In this document: one piece after another, positions 33,701 through 43,318 of the stretch
How the letters are laid out: the number at the start of each line of letters is the position of its first letter
Numbering within the stretch: the first letter of the stretch is position 1
Origin: Streptomyces sp. XD-27
GTDB lineage: Bacteria > Actinomycetota > Actinomycetes > Streptomycetales > Streptomycetaceae
Assembly: GCF_030553055.1 (NCBI RefSeq)
Contig: NZ_CP130713.1
Span: forward strand, 6,820,001 to 6,884,000
Direction: 5' to 3'
DNA length: 64,000 bases
Position numbers and translations under genes: made by a program
The notes under the pieces: model-generated
Database searches by the model: none
Told to the model about the DNA's origin: nothing
The model's input: the letters and a program-made list of their open reading frames with translations, nothing else

Positions 33701-34997
33701 GGCGGGGAAGGCCCTCACCCTCGACGGCGTGGACGACCACGCCCGCGTCGGCGCGCCGCACGTCAACACCTCCCGCAGCTTCGCGGTCTCCCTGTGGGCC
33801 AAGCTCCCCAAGAACAAGCCGACCCGCTCGGTGGTGGCGATCTCCCAGGGCGGCGAGCACAAGTCCGGCTTCGAGCTGTACTACTCGGCCGCGTACGACC
33901 GCTGGGTGCTCAACCAGCACACCTCCGACGCCCCCGACGCGGGCGCCATCCGTGCCATGCAGCGCGAGGGCGACCATGCCCACGGGGACACGTGGACGCA
34001 CCTGGTCGGCGTCCACGACACCGTCGCCGACACGCTGACCCTGTACGTCAACGGACAGGCAGCCGGGTCGGTGAAGCCGGCAGGTGCCTGGTACGCGGCA
34101 GGGCCCATGTTCATCGGCGCGGGCTCCTACGACCAGACGCCCGGGAACTTCTTCCCCGGCCGGATCGACGACGTACGGCTGTACGACCGCCCGGTTGCGG
34201 CCGGCGAGGTGCAGCAGCTGTTCAAGCAACGCCCGGTGCTCAAGAGCCGCTGGAAGTTCGAGACGGCGACCGGCACCCCCCTCTCCTCGCCCGACGCGTC
34301 CCCCGAGGACAACGCGGTGAAGCTGAACGGCGGTGCGGCCATCGGCAGCGGCCGGGTCGACGACGGCGGGCTCCAGCTGGACGGGCTCAACGACTACGCC
34401 GCCACGGAGACCGTGCCGGTCGACACCAGCGGCAGCTTCACGGTGACGGGTTGGGCGCAGGCATCCGCGGCTCCGGACCACAGTGTGGCGCTGCTGAGCG
34501 CAGAGGGCGCGTATCACAGCGGTTTCGTCGTGCGGTACGTACCGGAGCCGAAGGGCGGTGCCGGCTCGGGAAGCTGGCGGATCACCCTGCCGGACAGGGA
34601 CGCGAAGGAGGCGTCCTTGGCGAACGCGGACAACGAGCTGTTCTACGCCGTGGAGGATTGGACCCACCTCGCACTGGTCTACGACGGTTTCGCCAAGGAA
34701 GCACGCCTGTACGTGGGCGGCGAACTGCAAGATGCCGCCTGCGCCGATGAGAACGGCGACGGGGAACCAGACGATTCCCAGTGCCCCGACCGGCATTCCT
34801 GGGCGGAGAACGCGCTGACGTTCAAGGCGACGAAGTCGCTGCAGATCGGCAGGGCGAAGACGGCGGGGGCATGGGGCGAGTACTGGCCCGGTGTCGTGGA
34901 TGACGTGTGGACGTTCCAGGGCGCGCTGACGAAGCCCCAGATCCAGCAGTTGCGCGACAGCCAGCGCGATACGCCGACGGAAGTGCCGAGTGATTGA
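30705..34997 (+). CDS. Secreted LamG-domain protein, partner of Rhs
   Basis: A 1430-residue exported protein. After a signal peptide (VVVGGLGVALASGLLPGALA) come a wall-protein-like beta region and a DNRLRE-like segment (about 330-500, with RLLYRIPTSPFAGKSVLSAE). Three LamG/concanavalin-like domains follow, at about 745-955, 960-1180 and 1180-1410. The first two share the motif GFELYYSSAYDRWVFNQ or GFELYYSAAYDRWVLNQ, and each domain ends in a GTLDELQLFD-like line. LamG domains bind glycans or proteins at the cell surface. Codon 188 is TTA (31266-31268), so translation may depend on the bldA leucyl-tRNA that acts late in development. The gene stops 123 bp before the Rhs gene. The pairing LamG-Rhs is recurrent in streptomycetes and suggests surface display or delivery. 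Confidence 0.85.
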   Translation: MLRHARMRGSRRVVVGGLGVALASGLLPGALAAQAAAGPATAPAKTASASPRTKAAPVAATEGTAVQKAKRSGENVEIASLRGESREVFATPDGKLEAVEHLRPVRTRVAGEWRPVDTDLVKTGEGGVAPKAATLDLAFSGGGDAPMVRMRRAGRELSLSWPATLPEPTLDGATATYPDVLPGVDLRLSAQVDGFSQLLVVKSAKAAASPELERLRLRLATDGVQVAETAEGGLEAVDKGAKSAVFEASAPLMWDSSDVTPARRSAAAPAAHSAATATAGDGGTEPGAGESGKLARIDVDLPTGGRELVLTPDRGVLRGADTVYPVYIDPQWHSPRASAWTMASKYWAGSPQWKFNGKPDEGLGLCEWNYCNPYDTKRLLYRIPTSPFAGKSVLSAEFVVRNTWSASCSDREVQLWRTKDISSSTTWNSQSASGFWIDKLASRSFAHGWEGCAAGDAEFDIRGAVQEAANKRWSTMTFGLRAGNESDRYAWKRFSDDAFLRVKYNRPPAQIRMTQLLMEYGGECARPGDALRVRTRGKLYANNVTDPDRDTVSVEFQAAWDAGDGKGTIPRWKPGRTTAKSSGSSFSITLPTTLPPNKTISWYARSWDGAQYSPWSSAGTSTSCYFVYDTSVPKAPGVSSGEYPASDPEDPDDPWYDGVGRYGHFTLDSSSTDVTRYRYGVNGSPAPWNQLTTSGGAARMVNILPSKPGLNFVTAQALDEAGNTSEIRTYQFRVKAGQPERATWQLDEAAGATEAKGSTPPRTARLHGGAQTGAPGAVGTGLKLDGTTGYAGTDIPVVDTDRGFTVSAWVKLDTVPDHAAIIAAQPGNHRPGFELYYSSAYDRWVFNQYSSDSPDATAVRAMAAQPGGVTAGEWTHLVGSYDSVAGRLKLYVNGRKVGETAHSAPWNARRGLQIGAGSYSGRPDSFLPGTLDELQLFDKGIADDEVARLYAKERVGDPGRPAVAIFTLDEAAGKSEVAGHGDVLPARLQNGATAGVPGVAGKALTLDGVDDHARVGAPHVNTSRSFAVSLWAKLPKNKPTRSVVAISQGGEHKSGFELYYSAAYDRWVLNQHTSDAPDAGAIRAMQREGDHAHGDTWTHLVGVHDTVADTLTLYVNGQAAGSVKPAGAWYAAGPMFIGAGSYDQTPGNFFPGRIDDVRLYDRPVAAGEVQQLFKQRPVLKSRWKFETATGTPLSSPDASPEDNAVKLNGGAAIGSGRVDDGGLQLDGLNDYAATETVPVDTSGSFTVTGWAQASAAPDHSVALLSAEGAYHSGFVVRYVPEPKGGAGSGSWRITLPDRDAKEASLANADNELFYAVEDWTHLALVYDGFAKEARLYVGGELQDAACADENGDGEPDDSQCPDRHSWAENALTFKATKSLQIGRAKTAGAWGEYWPGVVDDVWTFQGALTKPQIQQLRDSQRDTPTEVPSD

Positions 34998-35120
34998 GAC
35001 CGGTGTCGGCGCGCCGACCGTACAGGGGCGCACCGACCTCGCAGGAGTCGACCAACGAGGAGCATTTCCGTGCCGCGACGAACACGCGCGCACACGACTC
35101 GCGGTGAGGAATGAGGCAGG

Positions 35121-38100
35121 ATGAACGGCAGCCCGAGGGCCCGTGTCAGTACAGCGCTGCGCAGACGCGCGGCATCAGCGGTGTCCGCCGTGATGGTGGC
35201 GACGCTCCTCCAGGCGGTGACCGCACCGCAGAGCGCCGCGGACAGCGGCGAGGGGCGCCCCGACCTACCGGTCGCGGAGCGGCCCGTCGCCGGTGGTCCC
35301 GCCGGGAAGGCCAAGCCCCGCACGGTGGAGAAGGGGCCGAGGGTCCCCGATCGGGCCCCGAAGGCGGAGTGGGCCCGCGGCGGCTCGGCCGTGGTGCGCA
35401 TACCCGCGGCAACCGCGAAGCGCGGGTCTGAGCCGGTCCCCGCCGGCGATCTGCCGATCTCCCTCACCCTCTCCGCCGATGCCGATGCCGATGCCGATGC
35501 CGAGGCGCGTTCGGCGGTCGGCAGCGTCGAAGCACGCGTGCTGGACCGCAGAAGCGCCCGCCGGGCCGGCGTCGACGGCCTGCTGTTCAGCCTCACCGGC
35601 ACGTCCGCGCGTGGCAAGGCGGCCCCAGCGGCCTCCGCCAAGGCCCAGGTGCGGGTGGACTATTCCGCCTTCTCCGAGGCGTACGGCGGCGGTTACGCCT
35701 CCCGTATCCGGCTGCTCGAACTGCCCACCTGCGCGCTGACCACGCCCGAGAAGGCCGCGTGCCGCGTCGGCAAACCCGTGGCCGCCGTCAACGACACGGA
35801 GAAGCAGACGCTCAGTGCGGACGCGGTCTCCCTGCGGTCCGGAGGCGCGACCGTGCTGGCCGCCGTCTCCGGGGCACAGGGCGGCAAAGGTGACTACAAG
35901 GCCACGTCGCTCTCCCCGTCGGCAACCTGGCAGACCAACCTCAACACCGGTGACTTCACCTGGTCGCACCAGATGACCGTGCCCGAGGTGCCCGGCGGTC
36001 TGAAGCCGAACGTGGGGCTCTCGTACTCCTCCGGCGGGATCGACGGCCGGACCGGCGGCACCAACAACCAGTCCTCGTGGGTCGGCGACGGCTTCGATGT
36101 CTGGCCGGGCTTCATCGAGCGCCGCTACAAGCCCTGCTCGGACGACGGCGTCGAGAACAGCGACGGCAACAAGCCGGGCGACCTGTGCTGGGGCTACGAC
36201 AACGCGTTCCTGTCCCTGAACGGCAAGGGGGGAGAGCTGGTCCCGGCCGGTGACGGCGAGTGGAAGCTCAAGCAGGACGACGGCACCAGGATCAAGCGCC
36301 TGACCGGCACCGCTCGCGGGAACGGTGACAACGACAACGAGTACTGGCGGGTGACCACTCCGGACGGTACCCGCTCCTACTTCGGCTATCACAAGCTCAA
36401 CGGCTGGGCCTCGGGCAAGGAGACCACCGACTCCACCTGGACCGCCCCCGTCTACGGCGACGACTCCGGCGAGCCCTGCCACGAGTCGACGTTCGCCACC
36501 TCCTGGTGCCAGCAGGCATGGCGCTGGAACCTGGACTACGTCGTGGACACCCACGGCAACGCCATCGCGTACTACTACGACAAGGAGACCAACTCCTACG
36601 GCCGCAACCTCAAGGCGGAGGACGACACCCCGTACGTCCGGGGCGGCTCCCTCGACCGCATCGAATACGGCCTGAACTCCACGGATCTCTACGCGAACAA
36701 GGCCCTCGCCAAGGTCACCTTCACCAACACCGAACGCTGCATCCCGGTCGACGGTGTCACCTGCGCCGCCGACACGATCGGCAGCAAGGCGCAGTACTGG
36801 TACGACACCCCCTGGGACCTGAACTGCAAGGCAGGCACCACATGCGACCAGGGCCGCCTGTCCCCGACCTTCTGGACCCGCAAGCGCCTGACGGGAGTGA
36901 CCACCGACGTACTCAAGGGCGACGCCTACGCCAAGGTGGACTCCTGGAAGTTCACCCACCGCTGGGGCACGGCCGACGTCGACTACCAGCTGCTGCTCGA
37001 CTCGATCCAGCACACCGGCCACGCCGCGGCCACGCCGATCACCCTGCCGAAGACCACCTTCGCGTACACCCAGCTCGCCAACCGGCTCGACAGGACCGGA
37101 GACGGCAAGGCCCCGTTCATCAAGGCGCGTGTCTCCACCGTCGCGGACGAGTCCGGCGGCCAGACCGACATCACCTACTCCGGCCCGGCCTGCGCCTGGG
37201 ACAGCCTGCCGACCCCGCAGACCAACACCACCCGCTGCTACCCGCAGTACGTCGGCGGCAGCTCCACCGATGATCCGGACCGCGAGTGGTTCAACAAGTA
37301 CGTGGTGGACTCCGCCACCGCCACCGACCGCACCGGCAAGGCACCGGACCAGGTCACCCGCTACTCCTACCTGGGCGGCGCGGCCTGGCACTTCGACGAC
37401 GATGACGGCCTGACCAAGGAGAAGTCCAAGACGTGGTCGCAGTGGCGCGGCTACGGACACGTCCGCGTCCAGACCGGTGGCCAGGGCGCCGACGGGATGA
37501 GGTCGCAGGAGGAGACCTACTTCCTCCGAGGCATGGACGGCGACAAGAAGGAGCCGTCCGGCGGCACCAAGTCCGTCACCGTCGCCCTCGGCGACGACGA
37601 GGGCGACCCGATCACCGACCACGAGTCGGCGGCGGGATTCGCGTACAAGTCGGCGTCGTACTCCGGCCCGGGCGGCAAGGTGCTGTCCAAGGAGATCAAC
37701 CGTCCCTGGCGCCACCAGACCGCCAAGCGGGAACGCTCCTGGGGCACGGTGACCGCGAACTTCACCGGGACCGCGTACTCCAAGGCCTTCACCTCGCTGG
37801 ATGACGGCGCGGGGGACCGGTGGCGTACGACCAGTAAGGCCACCTCGTACGACACGGTCGCGGGCCGCCCCTTCCAGGTGGACGACTTCGGCGACACCAC
37901 CGTGGCGTCCGACAACCAGTGCACCCGCACCACCTACGCGGACAACACCGGCGCCAACCTCCTCACCCTGCCCTCGCGCGTCGAGACCGTGGCGGTCGCC
38001 TGCGACGCCACCCCGGACCGCACCAAGCAGGTCATCTCGGACGTCCGCACCGCCTACGACGGCGGCGGCTACGGCCAGGAGCCCACCAAGGGCGACGCCA

Positions 38101-41100
38101 CGGCCCACGCCACCCTCAAGGCGCACGACTGGACCAAGGCCACCTACCTGGAGTCCGGCGTCACCTACGACGCGTACGGCCGCGCGCTGACGAGCACCGA
38201 TCTCACGGCCGACGTCACCGTCTCCGGCACCGGCGCCCCGGTCCGCACGGCTCGCGACGACGGCCGCACCACCACGACCGCGTACAGCCCGGCCACCGGC
38301 TACCCGACCAAGACGACGGTCACGACCCCGCCCGCCAAGAAGGGCGACACCGCCACGGCGCAGACGACCACCACCGAACTGGAGCCCCTGCGCGGCCGGC
38401 CCAAGGCCCAGGCCGACACCAACGGCAAGCGCACCGAGTTCGCCTACGACGCTCTGGGACGCTCCACCAAGGTGTGGCTCGCCAACCGGCGCATCGACCA
38501 GCTGCCGACCTACGAGTTCAGCTATCTCGTCGAGGAGGGCAAGCCGGTCGCGGTCGGCACGCGGACCCTGGACGAACAGGGCGACGGGCAGATCGAGTCC
38601 TTCACCCTCTACGACGGGTTCCTGCGCCGGCGCCAGACGCAGGCGCCGGGTCCCGACGGCGGCCGCCTGCTCACCGACACCTTCTACGACGGGCGCGGCC
38701 TGACCGCCAAGACCTTCGCCACCTACTACGCCGAAACCAAGCCCAGCAGGCTGCTCTTCGAGCCCGAGAACGCGCTGAGCGTCGAGACCCAGTCCCACCA
38801 CGCCTACGACGGGCTGGGCAGGGAGACCGAGGCCAAGGAGATCGCCGGCAACGGCGACGGCGGCAAGGTCCTGGCCGTCACACGCACCGTGTACGGCGGC
38901 GACCGGACCACCGTCACCCCGCCCGAGGGCGGCACCGCCACCACCACCGTCACGGACGCCCGCGGCCGGACCACGGAGCTGTGGCAGCACCACACCCGCC
39001 AGGCCCCGGCCACGCACGACACGACCCGGTACGAGTACACCCCGGCGAGCCGGCTGGCCAAGGTCACCGACCCCGCGGGCAACTCCTGGGCCTACGAGTA
39101 CGACCAGCTCGGCCGCCAGGTCGTGGCCAGGGACCCCGACCGCGGAAGGACCGACAGCGCCTTCGACGACCGGGGCCGGCTGACGACCACCACCGACGCG
39201 CGAAAGCTCACCCTCACCCACCTCTACGACGACCTGGGCCGCCCCACCGAGCTGCGTGAGGGAAGCGCCACCGGTGTCCTGCGGGCCACGTGGGTCTACG
39301 ACACGATCAGCGGCGCCAAGGGACAGCTCGCCGAGTCCACGCGCTACGTGAACGGGGCGGCGTACACCGACAAGATCACGGAATACGACCGGCTGTATCA
39401 GCCGACCCGGACCGCCGTGGTCATCCCCAAGGAGGAAGGCGCCCTCGCGGGAACGTACCAGGCCACCACGACGTACAAGATCAACGGGCTAGTCAGCGGA
39501 GTGAGCTACTCGGCGGCGGGGGCGCTCCCCGGTGGCGGCCACAGCTACGAGTACGAGGACCGGACGCTGCGCCCCATCCGTGTGTTCGGCCGGGGTATGA
39601 GCGCCTCCACCGCCTACAGCCTGACCGGCAAGCCCCGCCAGTACGAGCTGGGAGGCGCCGCCACAGGTGACAAGAAGACATGGGTGACCAACACCTACGA
39701 GTGGGGCACGCAGCGGCTGTCGACCAGCCGGGTCGACCGCCAGGACGTGGCAGGCGTCGACCAGTTCGCGACCTACGCCTACGACCCGGCGGGCAACGTC
39801 ACGTCGGTCTCCGACACCTCCCGCTCCGGCACCGACACCCAGTGCTTCCGCTATGACTACCTGCGCCGCCTGAACGAAGCGTGGACTCAGCCGACGAAGA
39901 CGTGTGCCGACGTTCCCGCCTCCGGCACGATCGGAGGCCCGGCCCCGTACTGGTTGTCGTACACCTACGACACGGTCGGCAACCGCCTCACGGAGACGCG
40001 ACACGATCCGGCGGGTGACCCGGCGAAGGCCACCGAGCGCCGCTACTCCTACCCGCCGGCGGGCGGCCCGCGGCCGCACACGCTCGACCAGGTCGACATC
40101 ACCGGCCCCTCGGGTACGGCCAGGGAGAGTTACGGCTACGACGAGGTGGGAAACACCGAAACACGCACCCTGGGCGGCGACAAACAGAGCCTGGTCTGGG
40201 ACGCGGAGGGCCACCTGGCCAAGGTGACCCAACCGTCCGGGTCCGGCGCGGACTCGGTGACCGAGTACGTCTACGACGCCGACGGCAACCGCCTCATCGG
40301 CCGAACACCCACCGAGACCACGCTCTACCTCGGCCACACCGAGGTCGTCCTGCCCAAGGGCTCGACCACCCCGAAGGCGACCCGCTACACGGACCTCGGC
40401 GGCGGCCACCAGGCCGTCCGCACCGACGACGACAAGGTCTCCCTCACCCTCGCCGACCACCACGGCACGGGCCAACTCGCCATCGACGGCCCGACCTTCC
40501 AACTGAACCAGCGCCGCACCACGCCCTTCGGCGGCATACGCGGTGAACAGCCGAAGACCTGGCCGGGCACGAAAGGCTTCGTCGGCGGGACGAACGACAC
40601 CGTCACCGGTCTCACCCACCTGGGCGCCCGCGAATACGACCCCGCGACCGGCCGGTTCCTCTCCGTCGACCCGATCATGGATCTGCTCGACCCGCAGCAG
40701 ATGCACGGCTACACGTACGCCGACAACAACCCGCTCACGTACAGCGACCCGACGGGCCTGCGCCCGGACGGCCCTGCGGGCGGCGCGGGGTACAACGACC
40801 AATACACCAAGCACGGCGACATCAACCACGGGTCCACCGGGAGCGGGTGGTACCGGGACGACGCGGGTGGCTGGAGCTATCGGAATGAGACGTACTTCCC
40901 CGGCTACACGGGCAGCAAGGTAGGCGGCGCTCATTCCACCACCATCACCTCGTCCTGGGCCGCCCAGAGAAAGGGCGCACAGAAGCACACTTCTTGGTTG
41001 CGTACTGAGGAAAAGGAGACCCCGAAGAACTTCTGGACCCAGTACGCCGCCCCCGTCCTCGCCTCTGTCGTCCTCCCCGATGTGGAAGGGTGGGAGAGCT

Positions 41101-41987
41101 GCGCGAGCAACTTCGGCTTCACCGCGGCCTGCGGCAGCGCGGCAACGGACCTCCCGACCCCTGCCAAGCTCCTGAAGGGGCTCAAGGGAGCGGACGCCGC
41201 CAAGGACGCGGGAAAACGGAGGAAGGGCTCCGCGCCTTCAGGTTGCAAGTGCTTCCTGGCCGGCACCGACGTCCTCATGGCCGACGGGACCACCAAGGAC
41301 ATCGAGGACGTCGAACTGGGCGACAAGGTCCTGGCGACCGACCCGGAAACGGGAGAATCCGGCGCCCGCGACGTCACCCGTCTCATCCGCACCGAGGACG
41401 ACAAGCGGTTCAACACGCTCTCCATCGCCACCGCCGACGGCATCGAGACACTCACCGCGACCCACGAGCACCCCTTCTGGTCGCCATCCGAGGACCGCTG
41501 GGTCGAAGCGGGCGGACTCCGGCCGGGAATGAGCCTGCGCACCGACGACGGCCACACCGTCATCGTCACGGCCAACAAGCCCTTCACCAGGCATGCCCGC
41601 ACGTACAACCTGACTGTGGGGGGCCTCCATACGTACTATGTGCTGGCGGGCGAGACGCCGGTACTCGTTCACAACAGCAATGGCAAGGGGTGCGGGCCGA
41701 GCGGTTCGGGAATATCTGCGCGTCACGAAAATGCTGGTGATCTCGGCCAATACACCGATGGGCAGAGCACCCGGGATCCGGCTTCGCAGTGGTATCACGA
41801 GGAGCTGAGTAATGATGAGCTCCTGGACGGCATCAACAATGCTGATGAAGGAGATGGAATCCTCGTCTCGCGCGATGGCACCATTCTTGGAGGTCATCAC
41901 CGAAAGGACGAGATCCTAAGAAGGATCAAGGACGGGCGTATCGATCCGGATACGCAGATTCGTATCGACGTCTACGATGGGGATTAG
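35121..41987 (+). CDS. Secreted Rhs polymorphic toxin with HINT domain
   Basis: A 2288-residue contact or secreted toxin. It has an amino-terminal signal (RRRAASAVSAVMVATLLQAV), a long SpvB-like/beta region, dozens of YD repeats (for example TEFAYDALGRSTKVW and RLAKVTDPAGNSWAYEYDQL) that form the toxin-enclosing shell, and the Rhs core GLTHLGAREYDPATGRFLSV. A HINT autoprocessing domain runs from Cys2044 (CFLAGTDVLMADG) through TATHEHPFW to VLVHNS at 2183-2186. The last 103 residues are the variable toxin tip, with ILVSRDGTILGGHHRKDEIL; its GGHHR motif resembles the ParB/sulfiredoxin nuclease fold. Base composition drops at the HINT-tip border, a sign of tip exchange. The immunity gene starts 6 bp after the stop. 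Antibacterial or kin-discrimination use is inferred from the family. Confidence 0.92.
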   Translation: MNGSPRARVSTALRRRAASAVSAVMVATLLQAVTAPQSAADSGEGRPDLPVAERPVAGGPAGKAKPRTVEKGPRVPDRAPKAEWARGGSAVVRIPAATAKRGSEPVPAGDLPISLTLSADADADADAEARSAVGSVEARVLDRRSARRAGVDGLLFSLTGTSARGKAAPAASAKAQVRVDYSAFSEAYGGGYASRIRLLELPTCALTTPEKAACRVGKPVAAVNDTEKQTLSADAVSLRSGGATVLAAVSGAQGGKGDYKATSLSPSATWQTNLNTGDFTWSHQMTVPEVPGGLKPNVGLSYSSGGIDGRTGGTNNQSSWVGDGFDVWPGFIERRYKPCSDDGVENSDGNKPGDLCWGYDNAFLSLNGKGGELVPAGDGEWKLKQDDGTRIKRLTGTARGNGDNDNEYWRVTTPDGTRSYFGYHKLNGWASGKETTDSTWTAPVYGDDSGEPCHESTFATSWCQQAWRWNLDYVVDTHGNAIAYYYDKETNSYGRNLKAEDDTPYVRGGSLDRIEYGLNSTDLYANKALAKVTFTNTERCIPVDGVTCAADTIGSKAQYWYDTPWDLNCKAGTTCDQGRLSPTFWTRKRLTGVTTDVLKGDAYAKVDSWKFTHRWGTADVDYQLLLDSIQHTGHAAATPITLPKTTFAYTQLANRLDRTGDGKAPFIKARVSTVADESGGQTDITYSGPACAWDSLPTPQTNTTRCYPQYVGGSSTDDPDREWFNKYVVDSATATDRTGKAPDQVTRYSYLGGAAWHFDDDDGLTKEKSKTWSQWRGYGHVRVQTGGQGADGMRSQEETYFLRGMDGDKKEPSGGTKSVTVALGDDEGDPITDHESAAGFAYKSASYSGPGGKVLSKEINRPWRHQTAKRERSWGTVTANFTGTAYSKAFTSLDDGAGDRWRTTSKATSYDTVAGRPFQVDDFGDTTVASDNQCTRTTYADNTGANLLTLPSRVETVAVACDATPDRTKQVISDVRTAYDGGGYGQEPTKGDATAHATLKAHDWTKATYLESGVTYDAYGRALTSTDLTADVTVSGTGAPVRTARDDGRTTTTAYSPATGYPTKTTVTTPPAKKGDTATAQTTTTELEPLRGRPKAQADTNGKRTEFAYDALGRSTKVWLANRRIDQLPTYEFSYLVEEGKPVAVGTRTLDEQGDGQIESFTLYDGFLRRRQTQAPGPDGGRLLTDTFYDGRGLTAKTFATYYAETKPSRLLFEPENALSVETQSHHAYDGLGRETEAKEIAGNGDGGKVLAVTRTVYGGDRTTVTPPEGGTATTTVTDARGRTTELWQHHTRQAPATHDTTRYEYTPASRLAKVTDPAGNSWAYEYDQLGRQVVARDPDRGRTDSAFDDRGRLTTTTDARKLTLTHLYDDLGRPTELREGSATGVLRATWVYDTISGAKGQLAESTRYVNGAAYTDKITEYDRLYQPTRTAVVIPKEEGALAGTYQATTTYKINGLVSGVSYSAAGALPGGGHSYEYEDRTLRPIRVFGRGMSASTAYSLTGKPRQYELGGAATGDKKTWVTNTYEWGTQRLSTSRVDRQDVAGVDQFATYAYDPAGNVTSVSDTSRSGTDTQCFRYDYLRRLNEAWTQPTKTCADVPASGTIGGPAPYWLSYTYDTVGNRLTETRHDPAGDPAKATERRYSYPPAGGPRPHTLDQVDITGPSGTARESYGYDEVGNTETRTLGGDKQSLVWDAEGHLAKVTQPSGSGADSVTEYVYDADGNRLIGRTPTETTLYLGHTEVVLPKGSTTPKATRYTDLGGGHQAVRTDDDKVSLTLADHHGTGQLAIDGPTFQLNQRRTTPFGGIRGEQPKTWPGTKGFVGGTNDTVTGLTHLGAREYDPATGRFLSVDPIMDLLDPQQMHGYTYADNNPLTYSDPTGLRPDGPAGGAGYNDQYTKHGDINHGSTGSGWYRDDAGGWSYRNETYFPGYTGSKVGGAHSTTITSSWAAQRKGAQKHTSWLRTEEKETPKNFWTQYAAPVLASVVLPDVEGWESCASNFGFTAACGSAATDLPTPAKLLKGLKGADAAKDAGKRRKGSAPSGCKCFLAGTDVLMADGTTKDIEDVELGDKVLATDPETGESGARDVTRLIRTEDDKRFNTLSIATADGIETLTATHEHPFWSPSEDRWVEAGGLRPGMSLRTDDGHTVIVTANKPFTRHARTYNLTVGGLHTYYVLAGETPVLVHNSNGKGCGPSGSGISARHENAGDLGQYTDGQSTRDPASQWYHEELSNDELLDGINNADEGDGILVSRDGTILGGHHRKDEILRRIKDGRIDPDTQIRIDVYDGD

Positions 41988-41993
41988 TTTCTG

Positions 41994-42383
41994 ATGTCAC
42001 TCATCCGTTCGACGGACCCCGACTTCCGCGTGTGCGAGATCAGCTTCGACGCGTTGCTGGTGATCCAGGCGGAGGCGGAGGGTCGAGGCTGGGCAACTCG
42101 GTGGTCCTCTGTGGAAGCGCTTCGGGGCCAGGTCAAGGAAGGCGCCGTCTTGCTCCGGCCGTTGATGCGGGAGGAACGCGGAGGGGTTGTGCAGGCGTAT
42201 CGATGTCTGCTGCTGTTCGCGACGGCTGGCGACCAGGATGCTGGCGGAGTTGCCACTATCGACCTCGATCCGGCAATGCTGGAATCGCTGGAGCGAATCG
42301 ATCGAGATCCTGATGTTCGCAGAGCTCTCGTGCGGATGTTCTCTCTAGCTGCAGGTGGGATTTCGATGATCTCGAAGGAGTAA
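41994..42383 (+). CDS. Probable immunity protein of the Rhs toxin
   Basis: A 129-residue cytoplasmic protein whose ATG is 6 bp after the Rhs stop. No family is recognised. It is acidic and mostly helical (VCEISFDALLVIQAEAEGRG, LRGQVKEGAVLLRPLM, DPDVRRALVRMFSLAAGG). Position, small size, lower GC than the neighbouring genes and absence of a signal peptide all fit an immunity protein that neutralises the preceding toxin tip. The function is inferred from position. Confidence 0.75.
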   Translation: MSLIRSTDPDFRVCEISFDALLVIQAEAEGRGWATRWSSVEALRGQVKEGAVLLRPLMREERGGVVQAYRCLLLFATAGDQDAGGVATIDLDPAMLESLERIDRDPDVRRALVRMFSLAAGGISMISKE

Positions 42384-42577
42384 CCGTTCTTGGCTGCAGG
42401 GGAATTGCTGGCTTTTTATTCCGTCAAGTGATCAAATCGGCGAAATAGAACAGCCTGGTTGGTGCAGCGGGGCAACTTCCGGCTCGGTGATTGACGCTAC
42501 TGCGGAGCTCTGCGTGTTCGTGCTAGCGAACCCATGGGGTCATCACGTGCCCGGCATCGACCGTTATGTCGTCACCT

Positions 42578-42600
42578 GACGGCAGTAGTTGACGGCAACG
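42578..42600. repeat. Integrase-arm-like repeat pair, copy 1
   Basis: TGACGGCA (42578-42585) and TGACGGCAACG (42590-42600) form a 12-bp-spaced direct repeat. It lies 44 bp beyond the 3' end of the tyrosine integrase remnant, where such elements usually carry their attachment site. The same motif recurs at 43699, 44767 and 46985. Confidence 0.6.
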
Positions 42601-42643
42601 GCGGCGAACACCAGGGGTGCTCGCCGCCGTTGCCGTGCGTGGG

Positions 42644-43290
42644 TCAGGGGTGGTCGAGAGCGTTTCCGAGCGCCATTACGGCGTCGCGTTGGAGGCGGAG
42701 TCGGACGTGGGCGTAGACGGTTGCGGTGACGCCGATGTGGGCGTGGCCGAGGAGTTCCTTGATCACGACGAGTTCGACTCCCTGCTCCAGGAGCAGGGTG
42801 GCGGCGGAGTGCCGGAGGTCGTGGAAGCGGATGCGGCGGAGGCCGGCCTTGCGGAGGAGCGTGGCGAAGGTGCGGGTGAGGTTGGTGGGGGCGATCGGTC
42901 GGCCCTGCACCGTCGTGAACACGTGCCCGTCGTGCTGCCACGTGGTGCCCGCGGCCTCACTCTCGCGCTTCTGCTGCTCGCGGTGGAGCTTCAGCGACCG
43001 GAGGCAGCGGGTGGGGAGGGGGGATGCGGCGTTCGGAGGCCCGGGTCTTGGTGGGTAGCGTGGTGAGTCCGCCTGCGCTGGTGCGCTGGAGGGTTCGGCG
43101 GATTGCGGCGGCGCTGGCGTCGAGGAACTGGCGGGCCTCGGCTGTGGTGAAGGGCCGGAAACGCGTCGGCCGGGGTGCGGTGGTCTTGACGTTCCGGGCG
43201 ACGTTGCGGGGCAGCTCGTCTTCACGAACGGCGTTTTCCAGTGCCGACTTGAGCACCGAGTGCACGTAGGTCACGGTCAAGGCGACCCGC
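42644..43290 (-). pseudogene. Tyrosine recombinase/integrase remnant
   Basis: Only parts of a phage or ICE-type integrase remain. Upstream, VTYVHSVLKSALENAVREDE and RNVKTTAPRPTRFRPF are the end of the core-binding domain. After FLDAS the catalytic domain is missing up to TKTRASERRIP, and a frame change follows to LPTRCLRSLKLHREQQ. The end is intact: FHDLRHSAATLLLEQGVEL (HxxR box), LLGHAHIGVTATVYAHV with the catalytic Tyr, and stop at 42644. The first catalytic Arg region is lost and there is no start codon or amino-terminal arm-binding domain, so it is not functional. It marks a former integrative element between the Rhs locus and displaced cassettes. Confidence 0.85.
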
Positions 43291-43318
43291 TGACGCGGGT
43301 CGCGCGCGGCACGGCCGC
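43280..43318. repeat. 39-bp repeat, copy 1
   Basis: 39 bases that recur at 44813-44851 with one mismatch. The unit contains an 8-bp inverted repeat CGACCCGC-tgac-GCGGGTCG. It lies at the point where recognisable integrase sequence begins, so it may be a recombination border or a leftover of the same element. Confidence 0.8.

Noticed and set aside
31266..35093. A 1275-codon open frame on the minus strand
   Set aside because: Shadow of the LamG gene caused by high GC; no recognisable domain or start signal.
35265..39221. A 1318-codon open frame on the minus strand
   Set aside because: Antisense to the Rhs gene, which has clear signal, YD repeats and HINT domain on the plus strand.
42617..43066. 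Plus-strand frame rich in Glu/Val opposite the integrase remnant
   Set aside because: It is the reverse of the integrase catalytic end (HDLRHSAATLLL on the minus strand) and has no independent support.
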